The notes under the pieces are model-generated. The model was not told the origin of the DNA. It made no database searches and saw nothing but the letters and a program-made list of their open reading frames with translations. Shown here piece after piece: positions 20,212 to 32,258 of a DNA stretch of 64,000 bases; the first letter of the stretch is position 1, and each line of letters opens with the position of its first letter. The stretch is from Selaginella moellendorffii (Eukaryota; Streptophyta; Lycopodiopsida; Selaginellales; Selaginellaceae). The stretch spans positions 1,824,118 through 1,888,117 of the forward strand of contig NW_003314269.1 in the NCBI RefSeq assembly GCF_000143415.4. The letters run 5' to 3'. The translations under genes were made by a program, and so were the position numbers.

Positions 20212-23200
20212 TTGAGAAGGATGGAGAGGTTTCTTCTTCATTTTCGAGATCACCCACCTCTTTCATTCTCTCAAAGTATTGTTTTTGAAAGTTTTTTATG
20301 TCGGCGTTTTGATCTTCGTCTTGGCTCTATTTCTTTAGAGGCTGTGATCCGCAATGACACTGGTATAGTTGCATACTCGGAATTTCTTCTTTCTGGTGTG
20401 GGCAAGGGTGGACAACAATGGGATTTACAAAATTCCAAGTCGAAGGAAATTCGAGTGTTTGGATCTTCAGTCAAAATGCCAAAATGCGCTCCAGCCAAAG
20501 TGAATGTGAAGCAAGAGTCAGTCGTTATCTTCTCGTCCTCTTCTAGTTCAAGTGGAGATGTCATGCTAGTGTCGGCGCTAAATTCACCAGCTCCAGCTCC
20601 AGCTCCAACTGCAACAATATTCAAAGCCGTTAGCAATGCTTTCCAGCTTTCACGCCTCTCAATCGATGTGCACTTGTTTTTGTATAGGCTTGTGAGTGAG
20701 CTTCCATCCTTCTACAATGGCAACATTTTCTTCGAGCTACCACCTCTTGTCAGCAGCACAGGTTCCAAACGGAAGGGGATGGAAACCAAGTAGGATGTCC
20801 ACAATTGGTGCAAAATCAAGACCACACACTTCCAACATTTTGAAGGCACAGTGTCTATAGTTCATTGTGGCGGGCATTTAGATTGTGTGGATGAAGCATA
20901 CAATTGAGACCGCTCTAGAAACTCTATATTTTTCGAAGGGTCTACAGTCAATCCTCCAGCTTGTGACACCATTGCTGTTAGATTCAAATGTCGATTCTGC
21001 AAAAATGCTCCTCTATGTCGTGCTATCTGCGAGGCCAAGATGTACTACTTTTTTCCACGGGATGGAGTGGCTGGAAGAGCTGCAGTGCATGTTGGCACAC
21101 ATATGCATCCAATGCAGGAAGGGATACAAAAGAGTTTTCTCAACCGTTTCAAAGATGCTGTACAGGAAGAGACTATGAGAAACTCATCTGCAACTCCGAA
21201 GCATGTTCAAAAGACCATCCTCAAGGATTTTATCATAAATACCTTACTCAATCTAGGTTGCCAAAAGACTCAACTAAATGAGGCTAGCTTGCGGGACTTA
21301 TTATAAGGAGTACAACCTGCTACTAGCCTAAGGAGGTACATCCGTTATTTTTCATACGTTATAATAATAATTTTTTCTTACATTATATTGTTTAGGATAA
21401 AATCTTGGATGTGTGAATCTTGAGAGGGGAAGTTGCAATCAAAAATTGACTCTATCCTTGAATTGAAACGGATTTGTCTATACGAATTCATCTACGAAAG
21501 TTTGTTTCCATACCAAGTTGTGAATAAGCAAGAGTGCCCCTTCCTCTTCAAAATGTTTACCATGGGCCCTGCCTTTGGTGTAGATCTTGTCTCCCGAATG
21601 GACATGTTTGGGTCCAGTGACCTTGCAAATGCATGGGTACATTTTGACCATATGGAGCATATATCCGGTTGGACAACCATGGGAGCTCATGTATATGATC
21701 CAAGGTAATTTTTATTCTCATTATATTGAAATTGTTATAATATTTATGTTTTCATAGGCTACGTTGTAACTTAACAATTGCGACAGCAGAGTTTAAAGTA
21801 CAAGACCAGACAGCACAGGAAATATTTTGGAAGTCCCTCTCTGATATTGTCCTAAAGCGGACTGGTAAGCCTATAAACTTTCGTGGTTTCATGGCAAATG
21901 GGGCTGGTGCAAACTAGAATGGTATCCGAGTAGTTTTTGGGAATGGTCAACCATTAGAAGGTCGTGAGAGGACTTGTGAGTTCCATTGGGCTCAAAGCCT
22001 AAACCAGCACTGCCACCTTATCAAGCCAGAGTTTCAATCAATATTTAAGGAGTTGTGCAAACAATGGCAGGTTACACCTTCTGAAGAAGAGCATGAGGCA
22101 AAAGCAAACGAGATTTGAATGTGGTGGTGTGAAGATGGCCATACAGACGTAAGTTGCCTACCACAACTTGTTATGGTTAGGATGGTGGGAAGTTAGGATG
22201 TTCCAATGGGGACATCACTCTTTTCAGGTTGGTTTATATTTTTTCTTCTCCTTTTATTACCTTTTAATATTGCCTTCTCCATTAGGATCAACCACTTGAG
22301 GACCTCGCATACACCCCAACTATGAATCTCTCCAAAAGTAAGCATTGGAGTTGGCATTCCTCTGAGGCAGGGAAAGGGAAGATGAGTCTATACGAAACCT
22401 GTCTATCAGATTTGATATGTGCTATAGAGCAATCTTCAAAAGCACTAGCATTCGAGGAAGGAAGATACATGGGAACAGGGCCTTCTGTTGAGATGTTACA
22501 TGATAGGATGAAGAGAAAATTAACTCTACCCGCCCGAACAGTGGCAACTGTAGTTGAGGAAGTGGTTCGTGGCACATCTATGGAGTAGACTCCCCGAGCT
22601 TCTATTGGTGATATGAAGACTGTCCGCTCAAAGCGTCGTTTTTCCTTTGCTGGGGAAGATGTTGGTATGGACTTTGGAGCCAAAAGCTCTCATAGGCCTA
22701 ATGTCGAGTACCATTCTGCTCCAAGACACTGCTCTTGGATCGAGCCACCTCAAGTGGCTGATGAAGAGAGTGCATCGCAACAGGTAGAAATTGCTTACCG
22801 TAGTGTGGAGCCGAAGCAATGGGCAATCCGATGCGTGCCAGCAAAATCGAATGTAAGGTGTGTGGAGATGCTTCTGAGGGGCAAGTGTTGGGCCTGGATT
22901 CGTGGTGAAAAATCTGCTTCTGTTCCAGCCCCATGTTTCTATGGGGAATGAAAGCAAGCAGGATTTTCAAGATGGTACTGGCTATATTGTTGCAACACCA
23001 ACGCCAACCATACGAAGCGGCTTGAAGACACTATAGTGACTAAACTTGATGCAGTATCTAAAGAATGGCCGGTTGCTAATGGGGTCGCACTCACCTTGGA
23101 TGAGATTGAAAACCTTGAGAAATCTGGTTTTAATTTTTAAAGGAGAGTTGGAGACATGAGTGACAGGAGCAAGACTATTCCTACAGAGATGCACAGGAGG

Positions 23201-23563
23201 CCAGCACGAAAAGGTAAGGCAGTTAAATTTATTGGTACCGTTTCCAAGCAGAAGCAAGGTAAAATAAACTTGGCTCAAACACTTGAGTGTGAGATTCTCT
23301 TCATGAAGTACATCACTGCGCTTGCAAAGGAGTACACAGTCAAAACAGAAGGTGGAGAGTACATAATTGCCATTCACGACTTTCCTTCTTGCACATGTCC
23401 AGACTTTACGAAGCACGAGGAACATGGGAAGGCATATGCTCCTTGCAAGCATATGTATTACATCTTCATCAACATCTTGCACCAGGATCTTAAAGTGGAT
23501 ATTCATATACACCAAGCAAGCCTTACTATTGCTGAGTTGCAAAAAACTTTTGGAGCTAATTAG
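20212..23563 (+). pseudogene. MULE-like transposase with SWIM zinc finger, decayed
   Basis: A long plus-strand gene with at least two plausible introns (about 21336-21394 and 21706-21757). Its N-terminal part has a Cys-rich site (FKCRFCKNAPLCRAICEAK) and VHVGTHMHPM. The core reads LTIATAEFKVQDQTAQEIFW, FRGFMANGAGAN and GRERTCEFHWAQSLNQHCHL, as in plant Mutator-like DDE domains, where the ANG-to-GAN region normally holds the second Asp; here it is Asn. The C-terminus has a SWIM finger, CTCPDF...PCKHMYYIF (CxCxnCxH), at about 23390-23465. Stops occur at 20791, about 20905, 21304, about 21916, about 22116, 22586 and later. The start at 20212 is nominal. It would have catalysed DNA cut-and-paste. 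Now inactive. Confidence 0.7.
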
Positions 23564-23654
23564 ATTTCTCCAACACTATTGATGTTTATTCTCTATCAAT
23601 AAAACTTATTATACTTTATATAATTAATAAAAATGTGCTTTTTCATTTCACTTT

Positions 23655-24108
23655 TCATTTTATATGCTTCCGAGTGTTCTTCCCGCAATACTGCCCATAG
23701 TACTCGTGTGTCTCCATTTCTGTCTTTACCATCTCAAAAAAGATTTCATGGTAGTCTTTCGGGTGCGTGATGTTGCAGTGTGTCGCAAAAGCATATATAC
23801 CATCATATTGATCATTGCCATTATTTCCACCAAACGCTAGAAAACATATAGGGCACTTCTTGAAAGTGGTAGAATTGCACTTTTCTAAAACAAGTAAGAG
23901 GGCATTCTTTTTCACCCAATTTGTTGCACCCTCTGTCATTGCATTTATCTCCAACTCATGATCATTATCCTCACTATCCTCTCTTTCATTCTCTTATGTG
24001 ATTTAGTTATGCTGTGCAATGGGATAGTTATTGCATCTCCTAGCCCTTGAACCCTGGGAAGAAAGATTATGAGAATTAAAATTACCAACACTAGAACCTA
24101 TAGACATT
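23655..24108 (-). pseudogene. CPIC zinc-finger ORF, right copy (transposon-associated)
   Basis: Starts MSIGSSVGNFNSHNLSSQ at 24108, crosses two stops, then runs open from 23954: NAMTEGATNWVKKNALLLV, KKCPICFLAFGG, YAFATHCNITHPKDYHEIFF and METHEYYGQYC. The CPIC...THC core and spacing resemble the plus-strand ORF at 14268-14770. The first four residues, MSIG, also match the methyltransferase-like gene. A TATA-like CATATAAAAG lies on the minus strand near 24222. It converges on the transposase gene, only 91 bases from its stop. Confidence 0.5.
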
Positions 24109-24777
24109 TGTGGGTGTATTTCCCTTTTTTCGAATGAGAGTGTGAATGAAAATCTATAAATTCTAGACAGTATGCTACGACAAACCCCTCAAAAATGTAT
24201 TCTACAAAGAACCAAGTCTTTCTTTTATATGCAATAAACTTACATCAATGGTTATTTTTTTTCCTTTTAAACGGTTATATGGCTTTACATAGAATCTTAT
24301 TTCAAATTTAATAATTTTTTAATTCTGAAAAACCTAACATTTACTAGCCAGAAAGCATAGAGTACAAATTTAAAGAAGTGACAAGAATACTCTTTTTGCA
24401 AACATTTTATTTTATGTTCTAACAAATGTCCCTATCATTGCATGTAGTAAATATTTAAATTATTAGAACAAAAAGTGTTCTTTAGAATATTTTTATTTAT
24501 ATAATATATAGAGAGTTATTAAATTATTAGGTTTGCCATAACCTTAAAATTTTAAAATTTATAATGTTTGTACTAAATTACAATTGAAAATTGAGCTCAA
24601 CTCGTGAGCTCAAGTATGGTCTACGCCCATCTAGATCTAGCTTTTTCCATTTCCTTTCTTTTGTTCTTCCCTTTCAGGATTTTGGTTTAAATCTAGCTAT
24701 TTTGCATTGTCTACATCTCCCATTTCCTTCTCGCTTTTTGTCGTTTCTCTTCTTTTGCTCTTTCTTTGTCCGTCTTC
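24109..24777. other. AT-rich flank between the zinc-finger ORF and Gypsy gag
   Basis: No ORF with support. The Gypsy leader probably begins around 24590 (CTCAACTCGTGAGCTC onward). No LTR is visible immediately upstream, unlike a complete element. Confidence 0.4.
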
Positions 24778-25600
24778 ATGGTAGATCAGCAATATCCTCC
24801 TTTGACTCTAGAGCAACAGTTAGTACAATTACTTGATGCTATGTGTTTGCAATTGAACAACCAAACTCAGTTGATGGTGGCGTTCATAACACATGGTACA
24901 ACTCCTCTTGCTCTTGGTGCTAATCCTCGCGTTTGGCCGGAGTTCTTTCGCGAGAATCCTGGGGATGATGTGTACCATTGGTTCGATCACTTCGTGGTGA
25001 TTGCCACATATCATTCTTGGGATGATGCTTGACATTTGCGTGAGTTTCTCACGTGTCTTCAAGGGATGGCGTTGCAATGGTATAATGGTCTGCGCACAGC
25101 CATTCATGAGGATTGGAGTGTTCTCCCGGATGTCTTCAAACGCACCTTCGGACATGCCGACGACTGTGATGATGCCTTCCAAAAATTGCATCGTCTTCGC
25201 TAAGGGCCATCTGAGTCGGTGATGCAATTTGGCATTCATTTCCAAAGTCTTTTGCTTCATACGGAGCCAAATATGTCGGAGCGGATCAAGCTAGGAATGT
25301 TGTGGCCAGCACTTCGTCAAGATCTTGTCGGACTTGTGCATGCCCTTACTCCTACCACCCTTGACGATGCTCTTCGCTTGGCACAACGTTATGAGACATT
25401 GCCTCTTCCACTTCTTGCTGCACGTCTTTCAACTCCACTTCCTTTGGGTGATGGTCCTATTCCAATGGAGGTTGATGCTATTGTTGCTCGAGTCCAAGGA
25501 CAAGGTCAAGGACGTGGTCGTGGCCGTGATGTTCGCTGTTAGGCATGTGATGAAGTTGGTCACATTTATCGGCGTTGTCGACGGTTTCTGAATTGGCAAC
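24778..25600 (+). pseudogene. Gypsy-1 gag relic
   Basis: The frame starts MVDQQYPPLTLEQQL and contains the retrotransposon gag core (VWPEFFRENPGDDVYHWFDH, MALQWYNGLRTAIHEDW, MLWPALRQDLVGLV). It ends with an RG-rich linker and a zinc knuckle whose first Cys is followed by a stop (C-stop-ACDEVGHIYRRC). Stops at 25030, 25201 and 25540 interrupt an otherwise collinear frame. Confidence 0.8.
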
Positions 25601-25849
25601 CTCCATTTCCTAGGTGGAGACCTTGGTGTTAGCAACATCCCGTTGGTGCTGCTGCAGTGGACAGTTTGGACACTGAGATACATCTAAGAAATGAGGAGTC
25701 ACGCGAGTAACGGAGGGACCTTGCGCAAATAAGTTAGTGACCCCTCCATCTTTCTTTCGAGAGTATCATCAAGGGGTTCACTCGGCACCGGTTCATCTAG
25801 TGTTTACTTTCTAAGCTCGTTTTTATAATAAGAGGTCTCCTATTATTCT

Positions 25850-27600
25850 CTTCATGGTAGTTGATATAGGTTCGAGTTTATCTTCTATTGCTTGACCTGT
25901 TGCCATACGTAGCCATCTACACTTGCGTCATGCGGCAGAACCAATTTTCATTCTTTATGGCAACGGCTGTACAAATGCATGTGCACGGGATGAGATGGAC
26001 CTAGTTGTGCGTGTGGGCGATCTCAAGCTTGAGTTGTAGTCATTGCGGGTGGTGCCAAGTCAAGCTTTTGACTTCATTCTTGGTATAAATTGGTTGCAGC
26101 GCAATCATGCCAAATGTGATTTTGAGGCTTCTCCCCCTTGTCTCATACTTCCTTATGTTTCATCCATTCTTCTCACTTCTATAATTCTTTGTCCTTCTAC
26201 TTCTACCTTTGCTTCTATTACTTTTGTTCCCCCACTATTTCCTCCTATATTTCCATCTTGTTCTGCTTTTCCTTTTTCCGATCCCTCCGACGATTTTTGT
26301 GTTGCAGCGGTGGACCGGCTCATGAAGGAGTATTCTGATCTCTTTGAATTTGACTTATCGTCTAGGGCCAAGATTGCCACTCATCATCCAATTCCAACCA
26401 GGGATGCTCGTCCAATTAAGGTTCCTGTTTGTCGTCGAACACCCAAGGAAATCTGGATTTTATGTGCAAATGTCAAGGAGATGTTGGAGAAGGGTGTTAT
26501 TTGGAAGTCGCGGAGTCCTTGGGTATGTGAACTTCATCTTGTGACGAAGCTTGATGGGAGTATTCGTTTCTGCATCGACTATCGTCCGTTAAACGAAGTG
26601 ATGACCCCAGATGTGTACCCTCTTCCTCACACTGCTGATCCCTTGGATCGTTTGGGGCGAAATTGTTGGTTCACCAAGCTAGATCTTGCTTCTAGGTACT
26701 GGCAAGTACCAATGGCCAAAGAAAATATTTCTAAAATTGCTTTTCGTACACTATTTGGTTTGTACGAGTTCTTGGTGATGCTGTTTGGTTTGAACAATGC
26801 TCCAGTAACTTTCCAACGGATGATGGACGAGGTTCTTTGTGATATGCCGGAGGTGACTGTTAACTTCATTGATGATGTCTTGATCCACTCAGAGGGGACG
26901 TGGGAGGAGCATGTTTGTGATGTTTGTAAAGTGTTGAATCGGCTACGCAACGTTGGTTTAAAGCTAAAGCAGTTGAAATGCGTGTTTGGGTCCAAGGATA
27001 CAACTTATCTTGGGTACCATATTTCTCATAAGGGTTTGCAAGTTGATCTTGACAAATTTGTGGCTGTTCTAAAGTTCCCTACTTCGAAGTGTGTGAATGA
27101 TGTGTGGCACTTCTTGGGCAAGGTGCAGTATCTCGATCGTTTTATAAATCATCTTTTTTATCGCACTGCACCATTGTAAGTGTTGTTGAAGTCATCAACA
27201 TCATCTTTCATCTGGTCTCCGGATTGTAAGCGGGTGTTCGGGGATCTCAAAGAGCTGTTGACGACTCCTCCGGTTTTGGCATATCCTGATTACACTTGAC
27301 TTTTTATTTTGCGCGTGGATGCTTATGACATTGGTTTTGGAGGTGTGTTGATGCAAGAGAGCTCAAGTGTGCCTGGTTAGCGCTATCCCATTGTGTATAT
27401 AAGTCGTACATTACAACTAGCGGAAATGAACTACTCTACGACAGAGGAGTGTTTAGTAGCAATTTGGGGTTTCGAGAAACTTCATGCATATCTATATGGT
27501 TTTCGGACGTTACTTGAAAGTGATCATGCTGCTATTACTTCATTATTGAAGCAAAAGAATCTGGTTGGTCGTACTGCTCAATGGGCTTTGAAGCTTTAAA
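25850..27600 (+). pseudogene. Gypsy-1 protease, reverse transcriptase and RNase H
   Basis: The protease site reads VDIGSS at about 25860, where family members have DTG/DSG, so it is mutated. A 378-codon frame (26043-27179) carries the RT: VIWKSRSPWVCELHLVTK, FCIDYRPLNEVMTPDVYPLP, FTKLDLASRYWQVP, LFGLNNAPVTFQRMM and the active-site FIDDVLIHS, which is intact. After a stop at 27177 the RNase H follows in another frame (MNYSTTEECLVAIWGFEKL, LESDHAAITSLL). The long open RT suggests a younger element than Gypsy-A or the Copia relic. Confidence 0.85.
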
Positions 27601-27699
27601 TATATTATTTTGATGTTGTTCATCACCCAGGGAGTTCTATGGTTGATGCTGATGCCCTTTCTTGAGCTCCTCTTCCTTCTCCATTCTCTTCTCATGTTT

Positions 27700-29054
27700 T
27701 TGATGAGCCTGTTGTTCCAGCCTCTGTCGATTTTCTAGACGAGGATTCTGTGCCATTGGCGGTTGCTGTACTTGACGTTCAGTGCCTTGTATGCACAGAG
27801 CAAGATCTACCTTCTCTTGATGAGGTTTGCAAGGCTCAAAAAATTGAGCCGTGGATTCGAAGGCTTCGAGATGAGTTTGAGAATCCTACATCACTTGCTG
27901 ATGACTTGCCTTTCCGGCATTTACATTTTTAATATCGCCTTCTTTATTTTGTGGGGACGGATCCTAATGATCATTTACGGCTGGTAGTGCCTTCTATCTT
28001 TATTCCATGGTTTCTCCATGCCTACCATGATTCTTCTATTCTAGGTGGGCATATGGGACATCATCGTGTAACCGAGAAGCTACGTAGGTCTTTCTATTGG
28101 CCGGAGATGCGATGTGATATTATTCGGTATGTGCATAGCTGCGTTTGGTGCCAAGCTCGTAATACTCCCCCTCGGGTTGCGGAAGGACGGTTGGAGTCAA
28201 TTGCAATTTCCCGTTTGTTTGAGTTGGTGGTGTTTGATCTTATGGCACCTTTTCCACGGTCAACTGCTGGCAATGAGTATGTTATTATTGTTTTTGACTA
28301 CTTGATTCATTGGGTGGAAGTTGGTGCTTTTGCTAGTGCCTCTGTAATTGCTATTGGATACTTCCTCCTCAATCGAGTGGTGTTTTAGCATTCTTATCTA
28401 AAGCGGATTCTTTCGGATAATGGTCCCGCATTTATGGTTGAGGCATTTCATATTTTGACGTCTCAGTTGGGGATACACCACACTTTCACGAGTGCTTATC
28501 ATCCACAATCAGACGGTCTAGTGAAATGGCTTGTTCGGACATTCAAGGGGATGATTGTGAAGTATGTGAACTTTCAACATTCGGATTGGGATGGTTATTT
28601 GCCATCTCTTCAGTATGCATATATCACAGGGGTGCAGAGTTATGTTGGTGCTTCACCATATAAACTTCTATATGGTCATGATCCAATATTACCAACAGTG
28701 CTGAGTTTACCTTCGTGATTGCCACGAACTGTGGATGCTAGGTCATGGGATCAGTATTTGACGAGCATTCTTCCACTTATCTGAGCAGAGTCTGCCAAAC
28801 ACTTAGGCCGCATACAAGTAGGTTAACAATGGTGGTACAACTCACCTGTAGAGTACAAAGTGGATGATTTGGTATTAGTCCGTTTTCCCCATCTTACTGT
28901 ATGTGGTTTATCTAAGGGGCTCCTTGCACAGTGGAAAGGACCGTATCAGGTGTTGCGGCAAGTTGGACCACAAGTTTATGAGGTTCGGCATGACGTCCAG
29001 CAACCCGATCCTCCAGAGATTGTGCATGTGCAGCAGTTGAAACGCTTCATATAA
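27700..29054 (+). pseudogene. Gypsy-1 integrase
   Basis: The HHCC zinc finger is readable (HDSSILGGHMGHHRVTEKL, then CVWCQARN). It is followed by the core (FELVVFDLMAPFPRST with the first Asp, ILSDNGPAF with the second, and SAYHPQSDGLVKWLVRTFKG where the third acidic residue, usually E, is replaced near VKW). The C-terminal part has the usual VDDLVLVRFPHL and LAQWKGPYQVL. Stops at 27930 and 28386 split the frame. Confidence 0.8.
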
Positions 29055-29175
29055 AGGGATCAGGAGCAGTTAATACCACCTACAAATCCGCCGATGCCTC
29101 CTCCTGACGTTCCTCCAGATCCCGGCCTACAAGAGAACCCTGATGGTCTTCCATTATTCCGAGAGGAGGGGATGA

Positions 29176-29364
29176 TGTGAGGGCCAAGTGTATGACTACA
29201 ATGCCGTATACTAATATTAGTGTAGTGGGATTTTTGTAGCCGTCGAATTGGTTTCAATCTGGACCACTCGCTCCTGTATATAAGCTAGGGTTTTTGGGCT
29301 AATTGATATAGACATTTCTATATTCCCTTTCCATATTCCGAGTAAATATTTTAAAACCCTAAAA
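29176..29364 (+). mobile_element. Gypsy-1 3' LTR, truncated by B3
   Basis: Begins TGTGAGGGCC right after the purine tract and runs 189 bases before the TGTAGTGC terminus of the inverted B3 LTR. It shares over 100 aligned bases with 13115-13239. Confidence 0.75.
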
Positions 29365-30321
29365 TGTAGTGCATGTAGTTTTCACCCTTTATCCTATAGT
29401 GATTTAGTATAGGATAACTATAAAGTAGAATTTAAACCCACTATATACCATATGTCACATGCCATATGTTATGTCCCAAGAATAATGGAGTGGAATTTGA
29501 GTTTTAGGGCCTTGGGCCACTTAACGAATGAATAGAGCTAAACTCTTAAACTTCTAGCCAAGGAGTGAAAGAACTGGAGCATGGAGTGACTCTTCCACCA
29601 GCTAACATGGTATGGAAATTAGGCTTAAACCCAAACTAGATGTAAAACAAGGATAAATATGCAATTGAGAACTAAATTATGCCTTTGGTTGGTCGGCTAT
29701 GCCCGACATACCCACTATCCCTATTATACATTTGGAAACCCCCCTCCTTGAAGAACAACGCTTTGGGCTTTCACCCTTAGCCACCTTACTATCAAGAGTT
29801 AATCTTTAGGACTAATTCGAAACTTACTAAATATGGAATGACACTAAATTATGAATTTAGACATTGGACCAACACTATTGTGTTGAAGACAATCTCTACA
29901 TTCCATAGATATGCCAAATTAGTAAATCTAAACACTTTCCATAAATAGCAATTAGAACCAAATGGTATTAACAGAAGGTGCATGATAGCGAGAGTGTTTG
30001 GCAAACATAATAAACTATCATCTAGCAATATTGAGAGACTAGTTTTAAGATGTGAGAGTTTTTGTCAAGCTAGTGCAAGACAAAGCAAAAGAGAATTAAA
30101 AATTAAGCCAAGTATACTCAACAAGAAATATATAGGAGTTCCTACTTTATATTCATTTGGCTAAGTATAGGTGTTAAGTCTAGTTTACTAAACACTTGAA
30201 TAAGAGGGGCTGAGAAGGGAACCAACAATACTGACCTTCTGCTGTTGTAGCAGTAAGGAAAGAATATCCAAAAGGACTAGCTGACAAGTAACTTTTGATA
30301 CCCAAATTCACATTCGCAACA
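29365..30321 (-). mobile_element. B3 LTR (inverted copy of LTR family B)
   Basis: The reverse complement begins TGTTGCGAATGTG and ends GTGAAAACTACATGCACTACA. It aligns along its length with the LTRs at 31172, 35861, 41995 and 59386. Just outside (30322-30335) is its purine tract, AAAGGGGAGAGAG on the minus strand. Confidence 0.85.
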
Positions 30322-31171
30322 CTCTCTCCCCTTTAGAGAAGATCAGCATCCTTATTGATGCATACTCTAGTCTAGAACACCACTAAGGAAATAACCCTAA
30401 AAAAAGTTTATGGTATTCACACTTTGTGATAAATGTATTAACTTAAATGAGTTATAAGGCAATTTCTTTCTTTAACACGAATACACTACCAACTCAAACA
30501 CTTTCTAGCCATCACCAACAAGGAAATGATTAACGTAGTTAGCCACCCTTGCTGCTCTAGGTGTCACCCAACTTACAAAAGTGATATCCTCTTATGTGCA
30601 AGGATATAGAGAAAGAAGCCAGAAGCCCCAACCCTTATGAGCAAAGAAACCAAACTCATCTATAAAGTTTAGATAGACTATTGTAAACAAGCAATTAGAG
30701 TTGTTTACATGGTGACACCCTTTTAATGGAATAAGGAACATTGAGAGAGAGGCGGGTGATATGACTAATCGACAGTAGTTACCCCATGACTAGAGATTTT
30801 ACCATACACATGAAGTGCTAAAGCCAATTTGCATATACTAACCCAAACTCAAAGATCAATAAATGACAATATCAAAGTTAGAGACAATGATATCTTAAAG
30901 ACTATATTATCAGTGAATAAATCTTAGATTAGAACACAAAAGTATTCTAAGTAAGTTATCATTTGATAAACTAGAAGTATAGTATAGGAACCACTAAGAT
31001 CATTAAAGGTTAAACTCATAGGATTAACCACACCAAAATTCAATATGATAAAATTTAACTATCAAACTTTATAGATAGTATGCTAAACAATTTACGAAAG
31101 ATAGCCCAAAGAACACAAAGTATTATCAATTAGCAAACAAAATGCTTGCAAATATATCACCCGAAGGCAAT
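30322..31171 (-). mobile_element. B3 internal region, first part
   Basis: Reverse complement of the 3' portion of the family-B internal sequence (compare 41130-41994): for example AATACTTTGTGTTCTTT, the GGGTTGGGGCCTCTGG-like stretch and ACTCATTTAAGTT. No ORF. It is cut at 31171 by insertion of B1 and resumes at 60484. Confidence 0.8.
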
Positions 31172-32258
31172 TGTCGTAAATGTGATTTCAGATATCAAAA
31201 GTTACCTATTGGTTAGTCCTTTCGGATATTCTTTCGTTACTGCCACAATGGCAGGAGGTTGATATTGTTGAACTCATTATCAGTTCCCACTTGAGTTAGT
31301 TGAGAAACTGATCAATGACCATGCACTTAAATTGGATAAACATAAGGTAGGAACCCTATGTGTTTTTTGCTAAGCATACTCGGCCTAGTTTGAAAAACTT
31401 GTGTCATTGGCTTGCACTTGTTAATATCAAGAACCCTTGCGATATTGAGATTGGTCCCTCAATATTCGCTAGATAATAGCTTACCGTGTTTGCCAAACAC
31501 CTTCGCTATCTTGCCCTTTGTATTAGTCTTATTTTGGTCTTAAATGTTATTTATGGAAAGTGTCTAGATTTGCTCATTTGGCATATTTACAAAATTTAGA
31601 AATTGTCTTGAACACAATAGTGCTCATCCCATGTCCAAATTCGCAATTTAGGGACATTCCATAGTTTTGAATTTGTCCTAGAGACTATGGGGTGGGGATG
31701 GGGGTGGGGTTGGGGGTGGGGGGGGGGGGATATGGGGGGTTCCAAATGCATAGTAGGGATAGTGGGTGGGTTGGACATGGCTAACCAACCTAAGGCATAA
31801 TTTAGCTTTTGCTTGCATGTTTGTCCTTATTTTGCGTCTAACTTGGGTCTAAGCCCAAGTTCTATACCAAGCTAGTTGGTAAAGTACCCAAATCCTCGCG
31901 TTATGCCGAAATAGCGCTAAACCTTATTTGGCTCTATTTTAGGTGCTGGTCTTAGCATTAGGATGTTGGATGCTCTAGAACTGTTCCAAGTCACTTTGTG
32001 CTTCTGTCCCTTTACTCCTTGGGTTATATGCTCAAGAGTTGCTTTGTGGTCCGATTCCATCATTCCTTAGCTCCATGCTTAGGAATTTGGCTCCGTACTT
32101 TCGTTCAATGGCCCAAGGCCTTGAAACTCAGGTTTCACACCACTATCTTTTGGACACGTGGCATGTGACATGTGGCACATGGAGGGTTTAGGTTTCGTTT
32201 CATGGTTATCCTACGGTAAATCACCATAGGATAAAGGGTAAAAACTACATGCATTACA
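31172..32258 (+). mobile_element. B1 5' LTR
   Basis: TGTCGTAAATGTG to GCATTACA, 1087 bases, followed by a primer-site-like TTTGGTATTAGAGG. The five bases before it are GCAAT, close to the GAAAT after the 3' LTR at 60484-60488. Confidence 0.85.

Larger units (their letters stand above)
24590..29364 (+). mobile_element. Ty3/Gypsy retrotransposon 1 (leader to 3' LTR)
   Basis: Gag, protease, RT, RNase H and integrase follow in Gypsy order on the plus strand, ending with a purine tract (GAGAGGAGGGGATGA) and a 3' LTR from 29176. The LTR is cut at 29364 by the inverted B3 element. Its 5' LTR is missing here; the only sequence like it is the fragment at 13068-13239. Confidence 0.85.

Noticed and set aside
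31680-31731. GGGGTGGG-type repeat as a possible CRISPR-like or telomeric array
   Set aside because: It is the degraded form of the LTR G-tract seen intact in other copies.
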